This document shows, piece by piece, positions 1 to 5,338 of a stretch of 5,338 nucleotides of DNA. The notes beneath the pieces are model-generated. The model had not been told where the DNA came from. It saw nothing but the letters and a program-made list of their open reading frames with translations, and searched no databases. Source of the stretch: Pseudomonadota bacterium. GTDB taxonomy: Bacteria; Pseudomonadota; Gammaproteobacteria; Pseudomonadales; Azotimanducaceae. The position numbers and the translations under genes were made by a program. How positions within the stretch are numbered: position 1 is the stretch's first letter; each line of letters opens with the position of its first letter. The DNA lies in contig JAQCAK010000165.1 of assembly GCA_027621895.1 (NCBI GenBank), positions 1 to 5,338 on the forward strand, written 5' to 3'.

Positions 1-2887
1 GATATTTGCCGGCGAGTTCCCAGGCGATAAAAAAGGGTGTCCAGTCGATGTAGGGTACCAGTTCATCAAGCGGGTAGTCCCTGATGACGCGGGTACCGGT
101 GAAACCGGGAGCGGGCGGTGTATAACGGCTCCAGTCAGGTGCAGCCCTGTTCTCCACGGCCGTGGCGTACGCCAGGGTATTGGTTTTGGCGGTTCGATTG
201 CTGTTTCGAATCCGTATTTTTTCATACTCCTCGGCGAGGCTGCTGGCGAGCAGTGGCTTCTGCGTCTCGTTGAGAAGCTGTGACACAACACCCACAGCCT
301 TGGAAGCATCCGGTACGTAAGCGACCACATCCTGGTGAAATTTGGGTTCGATCTTGACCGAGGTGTGCGCCTTGGAAGTGGTTGCGCCGCCAATGAGCAG
401 TGGCTTTTTAATGCCCAGCCGTTCCATCTCGCTGGCCACATGGACCATTTCATCCAGCGAGGGGGTAATCAGGCCGGACAGACCGATAATGTCAGCGTTT
501 TCTGCCTGGGCGGCTGCCAGAATTTTATCGGCAGGTACCATCACACCCAGGTCGACGACATCATAGTTGTTACATTGCAGCACCACGCCAACGATGTTCT
601 TGCCGATGTCATGCACGTCGCCTTTAACCGTTGCCATGAGGATCTTGCCCTTGGGCTTGGCGTCCACGGTTTTCTCGGCCTCGATATAGGGCACCAGGTA
701 GGCCACCGCCTGCTTCATGACCCTGGCGCTTTTCACAACCTGGGGCAGGAACATCTTGCCTGCACCGAACAGGTCACCAACCTGGTTCATGCCTTCCATC
801 AGTGGACCTTCGATAACATCAATAGGCCTTTCTGCCTGGCTCCTTGCCTCTTCGGTATCCTCGGTAATGTACTTGTTGATCCCTTTAACCAGCGCGTAAG
901 ACAGACGTTCGTTGACCGGGTTCTCGCGCCAGCTGAGATCCTCGCCGGAATCCTTCCTGCCGCTGCCGGCATAGATGCCGGCCATGTCGATCAGCCGCTC
1001 GGTGGCATCGTTCCGTCGGTTAAACAGCACATCTTCGATACTCTCTCGCAGATCTTCCGGTACATCGGCGTAGATCGCGAGCTGACCCGCATTGACGATG
1101 CCCATGGTCAGGCCGGCCTTCACCGCATGGTAAAGAAACACCGCGTGAATCGCTTCCCGCATCGCGTTGTTACCGCGAAATGAAAAAGACACATTGGAAA
1201 TGCCGCCGGACACGTGCGCATAGGGCAGTTCCCTGCGGATGTAGGCGCAGGCATCGATGAAATCCTTGCCGTAAAGATTGTGTTCCTCGATCCCCGTGGC
1301 TACCGCGAAAACATTTGGGTCGAAGATGATGTCCTCGGGCGGGAACCCCACCCGGTTGACCAGCAGGTCGTAGGAACGTTTGCAGATATCCCGCTTGCGT
1401 TGAAAACTGTCTGCCTGGCCGTCCTCGTCGAATGCCATGACGATCACCGCGGCGCCGTAGTCCAGGCAGGCCTGCGCCTGGCTGATAAAGGCTTCTTCAC
1501 CTTCTTTCAGGCTGATGGAATTGACAACGGATTTGCCCTGGACACATTTCAGTCCTGCTTCAATGATTTCCCACTTCGAGCTGTCGATCATGATCGGCAC
1601 CCGGCTGATGTCGGGTTCAGCTGCAATCAGGTTCAGGAAGCGGACCATGGCAGCTTTTGAGTCCAGCATGCCCTCGTCCATATTGATATCAATGATCTGG
1701 GCACCGTTTTCCACCTGCTGTCTGGCAACCTGCAGGGCTTCCTCATAGTTTTCGTCGCGGATCAGGCGGGCAAACATGGCTGAGCCGGTGACGTTGGTTC
1801 GCTCACCCACGTTGATGAATAAAGAATCCTCACGGATTTCGAAAGGCTCCAGGCCGGACAGCAGGCAGGTATGTTTGCGCTTGCCGGGTTTCCTCGGCTT
1901 TGCCGCGGCGGCGATTTCACTGAAAGCGCGGATGTGTTCCGGCGTGGTACCGCAGCAACCGCCAATCAGATTGATCAGTCCGTGGTCCAGGTAGTCCTTG
2001 AGCGATTCGGTCATGTGCTCAACGGTTTCATCGTACTCGCCAAACTCATTGGGCAGGCCGCGGTTGGGATAGGCAGAGACAAAGCACTCGGAGATGCGCG
2101 ATAGTTGTTCAACGTAGGGTCGCAGCTCATCGGCGCCCAGTGCGCAGTTAAAACCCACCGCCGTGGGATTGGCGTGGCGCACGGAGGCCCAGAAAGCCTC
2201 GGTGGTCTGTCCGGACAGCAGCCGGCCGCTGGCATCCGTGATGGTGCCTGAAATAATGACCGGCAACTCGACGCCGCGTTTACGGAAGATCTGTTTTGCA
2301 GCAAAGATTGCGGCTTTTGCGTTCAGTACGTCGAAGATAGTCTCGATCAGGATGATGTCGGATCCACCATCCATCAGGCCCTCGATGCCCAGGCCATAGT
2401 CAGCGACCAGTTCATCGAACGTGATGTTTCTGAAGCCAGGATCGTTGACGTCCGGTGACAGGCTCGCTGCCCGGGTTGTAGGTCCGACTGCACCGGCCAC
2501 GAAACGGGGTTTTGACGCGTCCCTGGCAGTGATTTCATCCGCGGCTTCACGGGCCAGTCGCGCCGATTCTCGATACAGCTCGTAGCTGAGTGCCTCGGTA
2601 CCATAGTCAGCCTGTGACACCTGGCTCGCCGTGAAAGTGTTGGTGCCGATGATATCGGAACCGGCCAGCAGGTAGTGCCGGTGAATCTCACGGATGGCAG
2701 CGGGCTGGGTCAGTGATAGCAGGTCATTGTTGCCCTTGAGCGGTCCGTCATGGTCAGCGAATCGCGTGCCCCGGTAATCCTCCTCGGAAAAGCCCAGGGC
2801 CTGGATCTGGGTGCCCATGGCACCGTCAGTCACCAGCACTCGCTGTTGCAGAATGTCGATCAGTCGTTGTTTGAAATTGGTTGTCAT
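1..2887 (-). CDS. metH: Cobalamin-dependent methionine synthase MetH (3' end cut off by window edge)
   Basis: Transfers the methyl group of 5-methyltetrahydrofolate to homocysteine through enzyme-bound cobalamin, giving methionine and tetrahydrofolate in the cytosol. The minus frame is open from the ATG at 2887 to the left edge, 962 codons. Homocysteine domain, about residues 1-340: zinc ligands C248 (FNCALGADE) and C311/C312 (GGCCGTTPEH), one residue off E. coli C247/C310/C311. Pterin domain from about 355: GERTNVTGS at 361-369. Four-helix cap about 650-740 (EGPLMEGMNQVGDLFGAGKM). Cobalamin domain: GDVHDIGKN with D757 and axial ligand H759, and S810 in SGLITPSLDE, the same numbering as the E. 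coli triad. The fragment ends in DWTPFFIAWELAGKY, at the start of the AdoMet reactivation domain; about 265 residues are outside the window. The start is fixed by a Shine-Dalgarno 8 nt upstream and by homology; a nearer ATG at 2894 is out of frame. Divergent from nfuA. No frameshift or missing catalytic residue seen. Confidence 0.98.
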   Translation of the reverse strand, partial: MTTNFKQRLIDILQQRVLVTDGAMGTQIQALGFSEEDYRGTRFADHDGPLKGNNDLLSLTQPAAIREIHRHYLLAGSDIIGTNTFTASQVSQADYGTEALSYELYRESARLAREAADEITARDASKPRFVAGAVGPTTRAASLSPDVNDPGFRNITFDELVADYGLGIEGLMDGGSDIILIETIFDVLNAKAAIFAAKQIFRKRGVELPVIISGTITDASGRLLSGQTTEAFWASVRHANPTAVGFNCALGADELRPYVEQLSRISECFVSAYPNRGLPNEFGEYDETVEHMTESLKDYLDHGLINLIGGCCGTTPEHIRAFSEIAAAAKPRKPGKRKHTCLLSGLEPFEIREDSLFINVGERTNVTGSAMFARLIRDENYEEALQVARQQVENGAQIIDINMDEGMLDSKAAMVRFLNLIAAEPDISRVPIMIDSSKWEIIEAGLKCVQGKSVVNSISLKEGEEAFISQAQACLDYGAAVIVMAFDEDGQADSFQRKRDICKRSYDLLVNRVGFPPEDIIFDPNVFAVATGIEEHNLYGKDFIDACAYIRRELPYAHVSGGISNVSFSFRGNNAMREAIHAVFLYHAVKAGLTMGIVNAGQLAIYADVPEDLRESIEDVLFNRRNDATERLIDMAGIYAGSGRKDSGEDLSWRENPVNERLSYALVKGINKYITEDTEEARSQAERPIDVIEGPLMEGMNQVGDLFGAGKMFLPQVVKSARVMKQAVAYLVPYIEAEKTVDAKPKGKILMATVKGDVHDIGKNIVGVVLQCNNYDVVDLGVMVPADKILAAAQAENADIIGLSGLITPSLDEMVHVASEMERLGIKKPLLIGGATTSKAHTSVKIEPKFHQDVVAYVPDASKAVGVVSQLLNETQKPLLASSLAEEYEKIRIRNSNRTAKTNTLAYATAVENRAAPDWSRYTPPAPGFTGTRVIRDYPLDELVPYIDWTPFFIAWELAGKY

Positions 2888-2895
2888 CGGTCATA

Positions 2896-2901
2896 CCCCC
2901 T
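2896..2901 (-). promoter_or_regulatory. Ribosome binding site of metH
   Basis: On the minus strand AGGGGG lies 8 nt before the ATG at 2887. A second ATG at 2894-2892 is only 1 nt after this motif and is out of frame with MetH, so the site decides for 2887. The short overlapping ATG reading frame is not considered a gene. Confidence 0.7.
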
Positions 2902-2912
2902 GGCCGGGCGCG

Positions 2913-2918
2913 ATTCTA
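2913..2918 (-). promoter_or_regulatory. Putative -10 element of the metH promoter
   Basis: The minus strand reads TAGAAT, 5 of 6 matches to TATAAT. It would place the transcription start near 2906 and give a leader of roughly 19 nt, too short for a cobalamin or SAM riboswitch. No recognisable -35 hexamer is found at 15-18 bp spacing (the sequence there is GC-rich, AGGCCC-like), which fits a promoter that depends on an activator. Inferred by eye; no start-site data. Confidence 0.5.
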
Positions 2919-2963
2919 GCAGGGTCAGGTGTTTCGGGCCTTGAAGATCTTGAACCTTGACCA

Positions 2964-2976
2964 TGAAGCGGTTTCA
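2964..2976. promoter_or_regulatory. Putative MetR (LysR-type) binding site upstream of metH
   Basis: TGAA-GCGGT-TTCA matches the half-sites of the known MetR consensus TGAA-N5-TTCA and also the general LysR-type T-N11-A pattern. It sits inside a longer perfect inverted repeat (CCATGAA at 2961-2967, TTCATGG at 2973-2979). Its centre, 2970, is about 64 bp upstream of the predicted metH start of transcription, the usual place for the LysR-type recognition site. The central base is G, whereas the enteric consensus prefers A or T. Two further TGAA half-sites at 2942-2945 and 2951-2954 lie over the expected -35 region, where LysR-type activation sites usually fall. MetR activates metH and metE in enterics; its action here is inferred. 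Confidence 0.6.
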
Positions 2977-3007
2977 TGGGGCCGGTTGTCACAATAAACC
3001 CATGGTT

Positions 3008-3034
3008 TTTACCCGACGGTGAATCCACTAAAAT
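3008..3034 (+). promoter_or_regulatory. Candidate sigma70-type promoter of nfuA
   Basis: TAAAAT at 3029-3034 is a 5 of 6 match to the -10 consensus. TTTACC at 3008-3013 is a 4 of 6 match to the -35 consensus but at a short 15-bp spacing; TTTTTA at 3006-3011 gives 17 bp with a poorer match. The expected start near 3041 leaves a leader of about 55 nt before the nfuA ATG. A small inverted repeat (AAACC-CAT-GGTTT, 2996-3008) abuts the -35 region. Assigned by eye. Confidence 0.4.
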
Positions 3035-3096
3035 GCGCAAATCGTAGTACTTTCAAGTATCAGTGAAGCAGGTGAGGCCGGCATCCGGGGCAGAAA

Positions 3097-3678
3097 ATGG
3101 TAGAAGTGACAGCATCAGCACAAAAATATCTCGTCGAACTCCTTTCTCGACAGGAAGACAAGGACGTGGGCATCCGGATTTTCATCGCAGATCCGGGAAC
3201 ACCCATGGCAGAAACCTGCATCGCCTACTGTCGGCCCGGAGAAGAACAGGCAGACGATGAGAAGGTCCTCTACGAGGGTTTTACCGCTTGGATCGATGAT
3301 CGCAGCAAACCGTTCCTTGAAGGTGCACTGGTCGACTACGCGGAAGACCGTATGGGCGGTCAGCTGACCCTCAAGGCGCCAAATGCGAAGGTGCCCCAGG
3401 TTTCAGATGACAGTCCTATTGAGGACCGTATCAACTATGTCCTGCACAGCCAGATCAATCCGGGGCTCGCCGCTCACGGTGGTGTCGTGAGTCTTGTTGA
3501 GGTTGTCGATGATGCTGTCGCGGTACTGCAGTTCGGCGGAGGCTGCCAGGGCTGCGGCATGGTGGACATGACACTCAAAGACGGTGTCGAGAAAACCCTG
3601 CTTGAGCAGCTGCCACAATTGACTGCGGTGAGGGATGTTACCGATCACTCGGTGACAGAAAACGCCTACTATCCCTGA
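3097..3678 (+). CDS. nfuA: Fe/S biogenesis protein NfuA
   Basis: Cytosolic iron-sulfur carrier that holds a [4Fe-4S] cluster between two subunits and hands it to client apo-enzymes, especially under oxidative stress or iron limitation. The protein is 193 aa; E. coli NfuA is 191. Residues 1-95 form the degenerate A-type (IscA-like) domain that targets clients, with PGTPMAETCIAYC at 33-45 and QLTLKAPNAK at 89-98. Residues about 105-193 form the Nfu domain, with INPGLAAHGG at 120-129 and the cluster-binding C150-x-x-C153 in GGGCQGCGMVD. The A-type cysteines are C41 and C45, so this domain is not a full IscA cluster site, as is normal for NfuA. The ATG start gives the family's usual N-terminus; the Shine-Dalgarno is weak (GGGG at 3087-3090), with a better AGGTGAGG too far upstream at 3070-3077. 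Divergent from metH, convergent with the next gene. Identification is secure. Confidence 0.98.
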   Translation: MVEVTASAQKYLVELLSRQEDKDVGIRIFIADPGTPMAETCIAYCRPGEEQADDEKVLYEGFTAWIDDRSKPFLEGALVDYAEDRMGGQLTLKAPNAKVPQVSDDSPIEDRINYVLHSQINPGLAAHGGVVSLVEVVDDAVAVLQFGGGCQGCGMVDMTLKDGVEKTLLEQLPQLTAVRDVTDHSVTENAYYP

Positions 3679-3684
3679 TTGCCC

Positions 3685-3703
3685 GGGCCAGCCCTGCTGG
3701 CCC
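3685..3703 (+). terminator. Putative terminator hairpin after nfuA
   Basis: A perfect 7-bp GC-rich stem (GGGCCAG / CTGGCCC) with a 5-nt loop begins 6 nt after the nfuA stop codon. The following plus-strand sequence is only moderately T-rich (CATTTATTG at 3709-3717), so intrinsic termination may be inefficient. On the minus strand the hairpin lies downstream of the converging gene that ends at 3730 but is followed by GC-rich sequence, so it is less convincing in that direction. Confidence 0.5.
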
Positions 3704-3729
3704 TGACGCATTTATTGAAACAGCTCCCT

Positions 3730-4278
3730 TTAGTCCTCGGCGTCCTGCTGAAACTGGGCGTAGGCTGCGGCAGTACCTTTTGCCATCTTGTCTCCGTCGA
3801 AGGGGATGGACATCTCAGGCGTGAACTCGAGAACAACCCGCTCCGGTGTATCCAGGAACCTGACGAACAGGTCCGGGTTCAGGTTTTTGGTGAACTCATT
3901 GCCGTCGTCAGGGCGATGAGCCATGCCGTTGGCCAGCAGCCGGTAGAACCACTGCTTGGTTTCATCGTCATCATGAATGACCGTGTGTCCTTTATAGGTA
4001 ACGGTCTTGCCGCCACCCATGGGGGTTCCCTTGCTGGTCAGAACGCACGATGACCGGCCGTCACGGGCAATGGCCTTGATTCGCACCCGTTCACGGGTTG
4101 CTGTCATCCAGATCTTGCCGTCAACCGGCACATAGGCAGTGATGACACCCAGCGGGTGGCCGGCCTTGTTGGCCCAGATGAAGACACATTCCCCCGCGGT
4201 TCTCAGCAATTCCTGCTCTCTTTCAGGATCAAGCCGGTACTGCTTCACGTCATCGTAATTCGTTGCCTGTTCGGTCAT
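3730..4278 (-). CDS. Pyridoxamine 5'-phosphate oxidase family protein (flavin-binding split barrel), substrate unknown
   Basis: A 182-aa soluble protein that I place in the PNPOx-like FMN-binding split-barrel superfamily. After an N-terminal helix (about 17-30), strands follow with CVFIWANKAGHPLGVI (31-46) and GKIWMTATRERVRIKAIARDGRSSCVL (54-80). That is the usual pattern of a strand ending in T-x-x-R/K, then a helix and an 'R-x-G-R-x-S' turn, which in the family contacts the flavin phosphate. GGGKTVTYKGHTVIHDD (88-104) is the next barrel strand. It is shorter than true PdxH (about 215 aa) and lacks PdxH's C-terminal substrate-binding motif, so it is unlikely to make PLP; flavin, F420 or heme binding is possible. 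There are no membrane segments or signal peptide. An ATG 15 nt upstream (4293) has no ribosome site, while the ATG at 4278 follows GGAGG closely, so 4278 is chosen. The gene has its own promoter and is divergent from the next gene. Family call fairly sure, function unknown. Confidence 0.85.
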   Translation of the reverse strand: MTEQATNYDDVKQYRLDPEREQELLRTAGECVFIWANKAGHPLGVITAYVPVDGKIWMTATRERVRIKAIARDGRSSCVLTSKGTPMGGGKTVTYKGHTVIHDDDETKQWFYRLLANGMAHRPDDGNEFTKNLNPDLFVRFLDTPERVVLEFTPEMSIPFDGDKMAKGTAAAYAQFQQDAED

Positions 4279-4280
4279 CT

Positions 4281-4287
4281 TTCCTCC
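4281..4287 (-). promoter_or_regulatory. Ribosome binding site deciding the start of the PNPOx-like gene
   Basis: The minus strand reads GGAGGAA, with GGAGG ending 4 nt before the ATG at 4278. The longer form starting at 4293 would contain this motif within its coding sequence and has only CACACC before it, so the shorter 182-aa form is preferred. The spacing is slightly short. Confidence 0.7.
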
Positions 4288-4310
4288 GGTCATGGTGTGG
4301 TTCTGTGCAA

Positions 4311-4334
4311 AAAACAGTCAGAGTTGACTTTTTT
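4311..4334. repeat. Inverted repeat in the divergent promoter region
   Basis: Arms AAAACAGTCA (4311-4320) and TGACTTTTTT (4325-4334) pair over 9 of 10 positions (one C/T mismatch) around a 4-nt GAGT spacer. It spans the predicted -10 and start site of the minus-strand gene. It could be an operator, or by chance resemble an AT-flanked hairpin; as a terminator it would be oddly placed, between two divergent starts. Confidence 0.4.
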
Positions 4335-4358
4335 ACAGCGGATACTAGGCTGGGTCAA
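4330..4358 (-). promoter_or_regulatory. Sigma70-type promoter of the PNPOx-like gene
   Basis: On the minus strand TTGACC (4358-4353, 5 of 6 to the -35 consensus) is followed after exactly 17 bp by TAAAAA (4335-4330, 4 of 6 to the -10 consensus). Transcription would start near 4323, about 45 nt before the ATG at 4278. This is the best-formed promoter in the window. Its -10 region overlaps the inverted repeat at 4311-4334. Confidence 0.55.
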
Positions 4359-4367
4359 TCTTACATC

Positions 4368-4374
4368 AGGAAGG
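4368..4374 (+). promoter_or_regulatory. Ribosome binding site of the DUF6265-like gene
   Basis: AGGAAGG ends 10 nt before the ATG at 4385, a slightly long but workable spacing. A weaker AGGT (4379-4382) is very close to the start. No convincing plus-strand promoter was found for this gene; TTTACA at 4332-4337 resembles a -35 element but lacks a good -10 partner. Confidence 0.55.
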
Positions 4375-4384
4375 TAGCAGGTCG

Positions 4385-4780
4385 ATGATTGAAAAGCTGC
4401 GTTGGCTGGCAGGAGACTGGCAGGGGAGCCTTGGTCCCCAGACGGTTGACGAAAACTGGAGCGAGCCCTTCAGAGGCCATATGCAGGCAAGAGTCCGTAT
4501 TGGCAGTCATGAAGAAGGTGCGACAACCATTGAGTTGCTATCGATACGGGAGACTGGCAACTCACTGGAGCTGCTGGTCCGGCAGTTCTCGCCGGCACTG
4601 GAACCTATTAACAGCCAGGATCTTGAGCTCGAGGAACTTGGGGATCACTTGGTCCGATTCTCGACCGACACGGGCGGGATCATCGGCCTCAAGTACAGCC
4701 AGCCTCAGCCGGATCAGCTGGAAGTGCAGGTCACCCTGGCCGGTGGCGATGCCGTCACGGCCAGTCTGAAAAGACCCTGA
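4385..4780 (+). CDS. DUF6265-like small protein, function unknown
   Basis: A 131-aa acidic soluble protein. The N-terminal LRWLAGDWQG (5-14), then DENWSEPFRGHMQA (22-35) and a middle TTIELLSIRETGNSLELLVRQ, match the pattern I associate with DUF6265: a W-L-A-G-x-W opening, an E-x-W-S-x-P-x-G-x-M motif, and an E-x-L-x-I-R strand followed by a G-x-L strand. These features suggest a small beta-barrel of calycin-like type, but no ligand or reaction is known to me. Many relatives carry a signal peptide; this one starts directly at the domain, suggesting a cytosolic location. A second reading frame from 4389 covers the same DNA but is low-complexity and has no family resemblance. The gene is divergent from the PNPOx-like gene and convergent with the DAHP synthase gene 24 bp downstream. 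Existence as a gene is likely; role cannot be inferred. Confidence 0.82.
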   Translation: MIEKLRWLAGDWQGSLGPQTVDENWSEPFRGHMQARVRIGSHEEGATTIELLSIRETGNSLELLVRQFSPALEPINSQDLELEELGDHLVRFSTDTGGIIGLKYSQPQPDQLEVQVTLAGGDAVTASLKRP

Positions 4781-4790
4781 TAGCAAAGGC

Positions 4791-4810
4791 GCCTGGCCGC
4801 TGGCTCAGGC
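4791..4810 (-). terminator. Possible terminator hairpin at the end of the DAHP synthase gene
   Basis: GCCTG (4791-4795) pairs with CAGGC (4806-4810) and, inside, GCC (4796-4798) with GGC (4802-4804), giving an 8-bp stem with one bulged T and a 3-nt loop. It overlaps the DAHP synthase stop codon (4805-4807). Read from the minus strand it is followed by GCCTTTGC, a poor T-tract, so efficiency is doubtful; it could serve both converging genes. Confidence 0.3.
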
Positions 4811-5338
4811 GGTCTTGTCGAGTTGGGCTTCCAGCGGCTTTCGGCCGGGTAGACTGTCTTTAACCTTGTCGTGAAGCTCGCGAATCATCTTTTCCGTCGT
4901 TTCCCAGTCGACGCAGGCATCCGTCACTGAAACACCATACTGCAGGTCTGCCAGGTTGGCGGGAATGGACTGGTTGCCCCAGCCGATATTGCTTTCGACC
5001 ATCAGGCCGACAATGGACTGGTTGCCCTCAAGAATCTGGTTGCCCACATTGCTCATGACCAGCGGCTGCAGACCGGGATCCTTGTTGGAATTGGCGTGGC
5101 TGCAGTCAACCATGATGTTGGCGGGAATACCGGCTTTCAAAAGCTGTTCCTCGCAGATCCGGACACTGACGGAATCGTAGTTGGGTCTGCCTCCGCCACC
5201 GCGCAGGACAATGTGTGCGTGCGCATTGCCCCGCGTGTGTATAACCGCGACTTCACCCTGGTGATTGATCCCCAGGAATCGGTGAGGTGCAGAAACAGAC
5301 TGCAGCGCGTTGATAGCAACCTCAAGGTTGCCGTCAGT
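4805..5338 (-). CDS. aroF: Class I 3-deoxy-7-phosphoheptulonate (DAHP) synthase, C-terminal part
   Basis: Condenses phosphoenolpyruvate with erythrose 4-phosphate to DAHP, the first step of the shikimate pathway to aromatic amino acids. The minus frame is open from the right edge to TGA at 4805-4807, giving the last 177 residues of a protein usually about 350-360 long. Visible catalytic features, numbered within the fragment: PEP-binding R46 in VLRGG, and the metal ligands H81 (DCSHANSNKD), E115 (LMVESNI) and D140 (VSVTDACVDW). These correspond to R234, H268, E302 and D326 of E. coli AroG. The fourth ligand (a cysteine) and the inhibitor-binding N-terminus are outside the window. FLGINHQGEVAV, MVDCSHANSNKD and YGVSVTDAC are closer to E. 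coli AroF (Tyr-sensitive) than to AroG, hence the tentative symbol; the feedback specificity cannot be read here. The GTG/TTG-like internal start at 5140 is rejected because homology continues upstream. Convergent with the DUF6265-like gene. Confidence 0.95.
   Translation of the reverse strand, partial: TDGNLEVAINALQSVSAPHRFLGINHQGEVAVIHTRGNAHAHIVLRGGGGRPNYDSVSVRICEEQLLKAGIPANIMVDCSHANSNKDPGLQPLVMSNVGNQILEGNQSIVGLMVESNIGWGNQSIPANLADLQYGVSVTDACVDWETTEKMIRELHDKVKDSLPGRKPLEAQLDKTA

Noticed and set aside
335..1660. Long plus-strand open frames (282 and 148 codons) opposite metH
   Set aside because: They are antisense shadows of metH, whose minus-strand frame matches MetH motif by motif. The plus frames have no ribosome site or recognisable domain.
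2888..2935. Cobalamin or SAM riboswitch in the metH leader
   Set aside because: The predicted leader is about 19 nt, and no B12-box or SAM riboswitch-like conserved segments are seen in the whole 209-bp region.
2941..2955. MetJ box upstream of metH
   Set aside because: The AAGATCTT palindrome here does not match tandem AGACGTCT repeats; only a weak, single partial resemblance.
2961..2979. Hairpin CCATGAA / TTCATGG as a transcription terminator
   Set aside because: It has no T-tract on either side and lies between two divergent starts; a protein-binding dyad (MetR-type) explains it better.
3403..3711. Minus-strand open frame (102 codons) opposite nfuA
   Set aside because: Shadow of nfuA, which is clearly conserved on the plus strand, including the C-x-x-C cluster site.
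3679..4053. Plus-strand open frame (124 codons) opposite the PNPOx-like gene
   Set aside because: The minus-strand protein has a proper ribosome site, promoter and family pattern; the plus frame has none of these.
5137..5325. Minus-strand open frame (62 codons) at the right edge
   Set aside because: It is out of frame with DAHP synthase, whose homology (TDGNLEVAINAL onward) runs through the same bases to the window edge.

Overview
This window looks like ordinary chromosomal core sequence from a gammaproteobacterium. The cobalamin-dependent methionine synthase keeps E. coli residue numbering almost exactly. The Fe-S carrier NfuA closely resembles Pseudomonas/enteric NfuA, and the DAHP synthase has AroF-like motifs. 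The order cannot be fixed from the sequence alone, though a non-enteric (Pseudomonas/Marinobacter-like) lineage is my guess. I see no mobile elements, phage genes, CRISPR arrays, tRNA or rRNA.

Layout: (1) 1-2887, minus strand: metH. Its first 962 codons are present, and the last ~265 codons (AdoMet-dependent reactivation domain) lie off the left edge. (2) 2888-3096: a 209-bp divergent intergenic region with a perfect MetR-type box (TGAA-N5-TTCA), a good metH -10 element and a candidate nfuA promoter. (3) 3097-3678, plus: nfuA, complete. (4) 3679-3729: a 51-bp convergent gap with a GC-rich hairpin, a likely terminator. (5) 3730-4278, minus: a complete gene of the pyridoxamine 5'-phosphate oxidase-like flavin-binding family, unknown substrate. 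(6) 4279-4384: a 106-bp divergent gap with a good sigma70-type promoter for the minus gene and an inverted repeat over its -10 region. (7) 4385-4780, plus: a small DUF6265-like protein of unknown function. (8) 4805-5338, minus: the C-terminal 177 codons of a class I DAHP synthase, whose N-terminus is off the right edge.

The genes alternate in strand, so each is probably its own transcription unit. Functionally they are housekeeping: methionine and folate cycling (MetH), Fe-S cluster delivery (NfuA) and entry into aromatic amino acid synthesis (DAHP synthase), plus two poorly characterised small proteins. I found no convincing new biological system. The most informative non-coding signal is the metH upstream region, which has the layout expected of a LysR-type (MetR) activated promoter.
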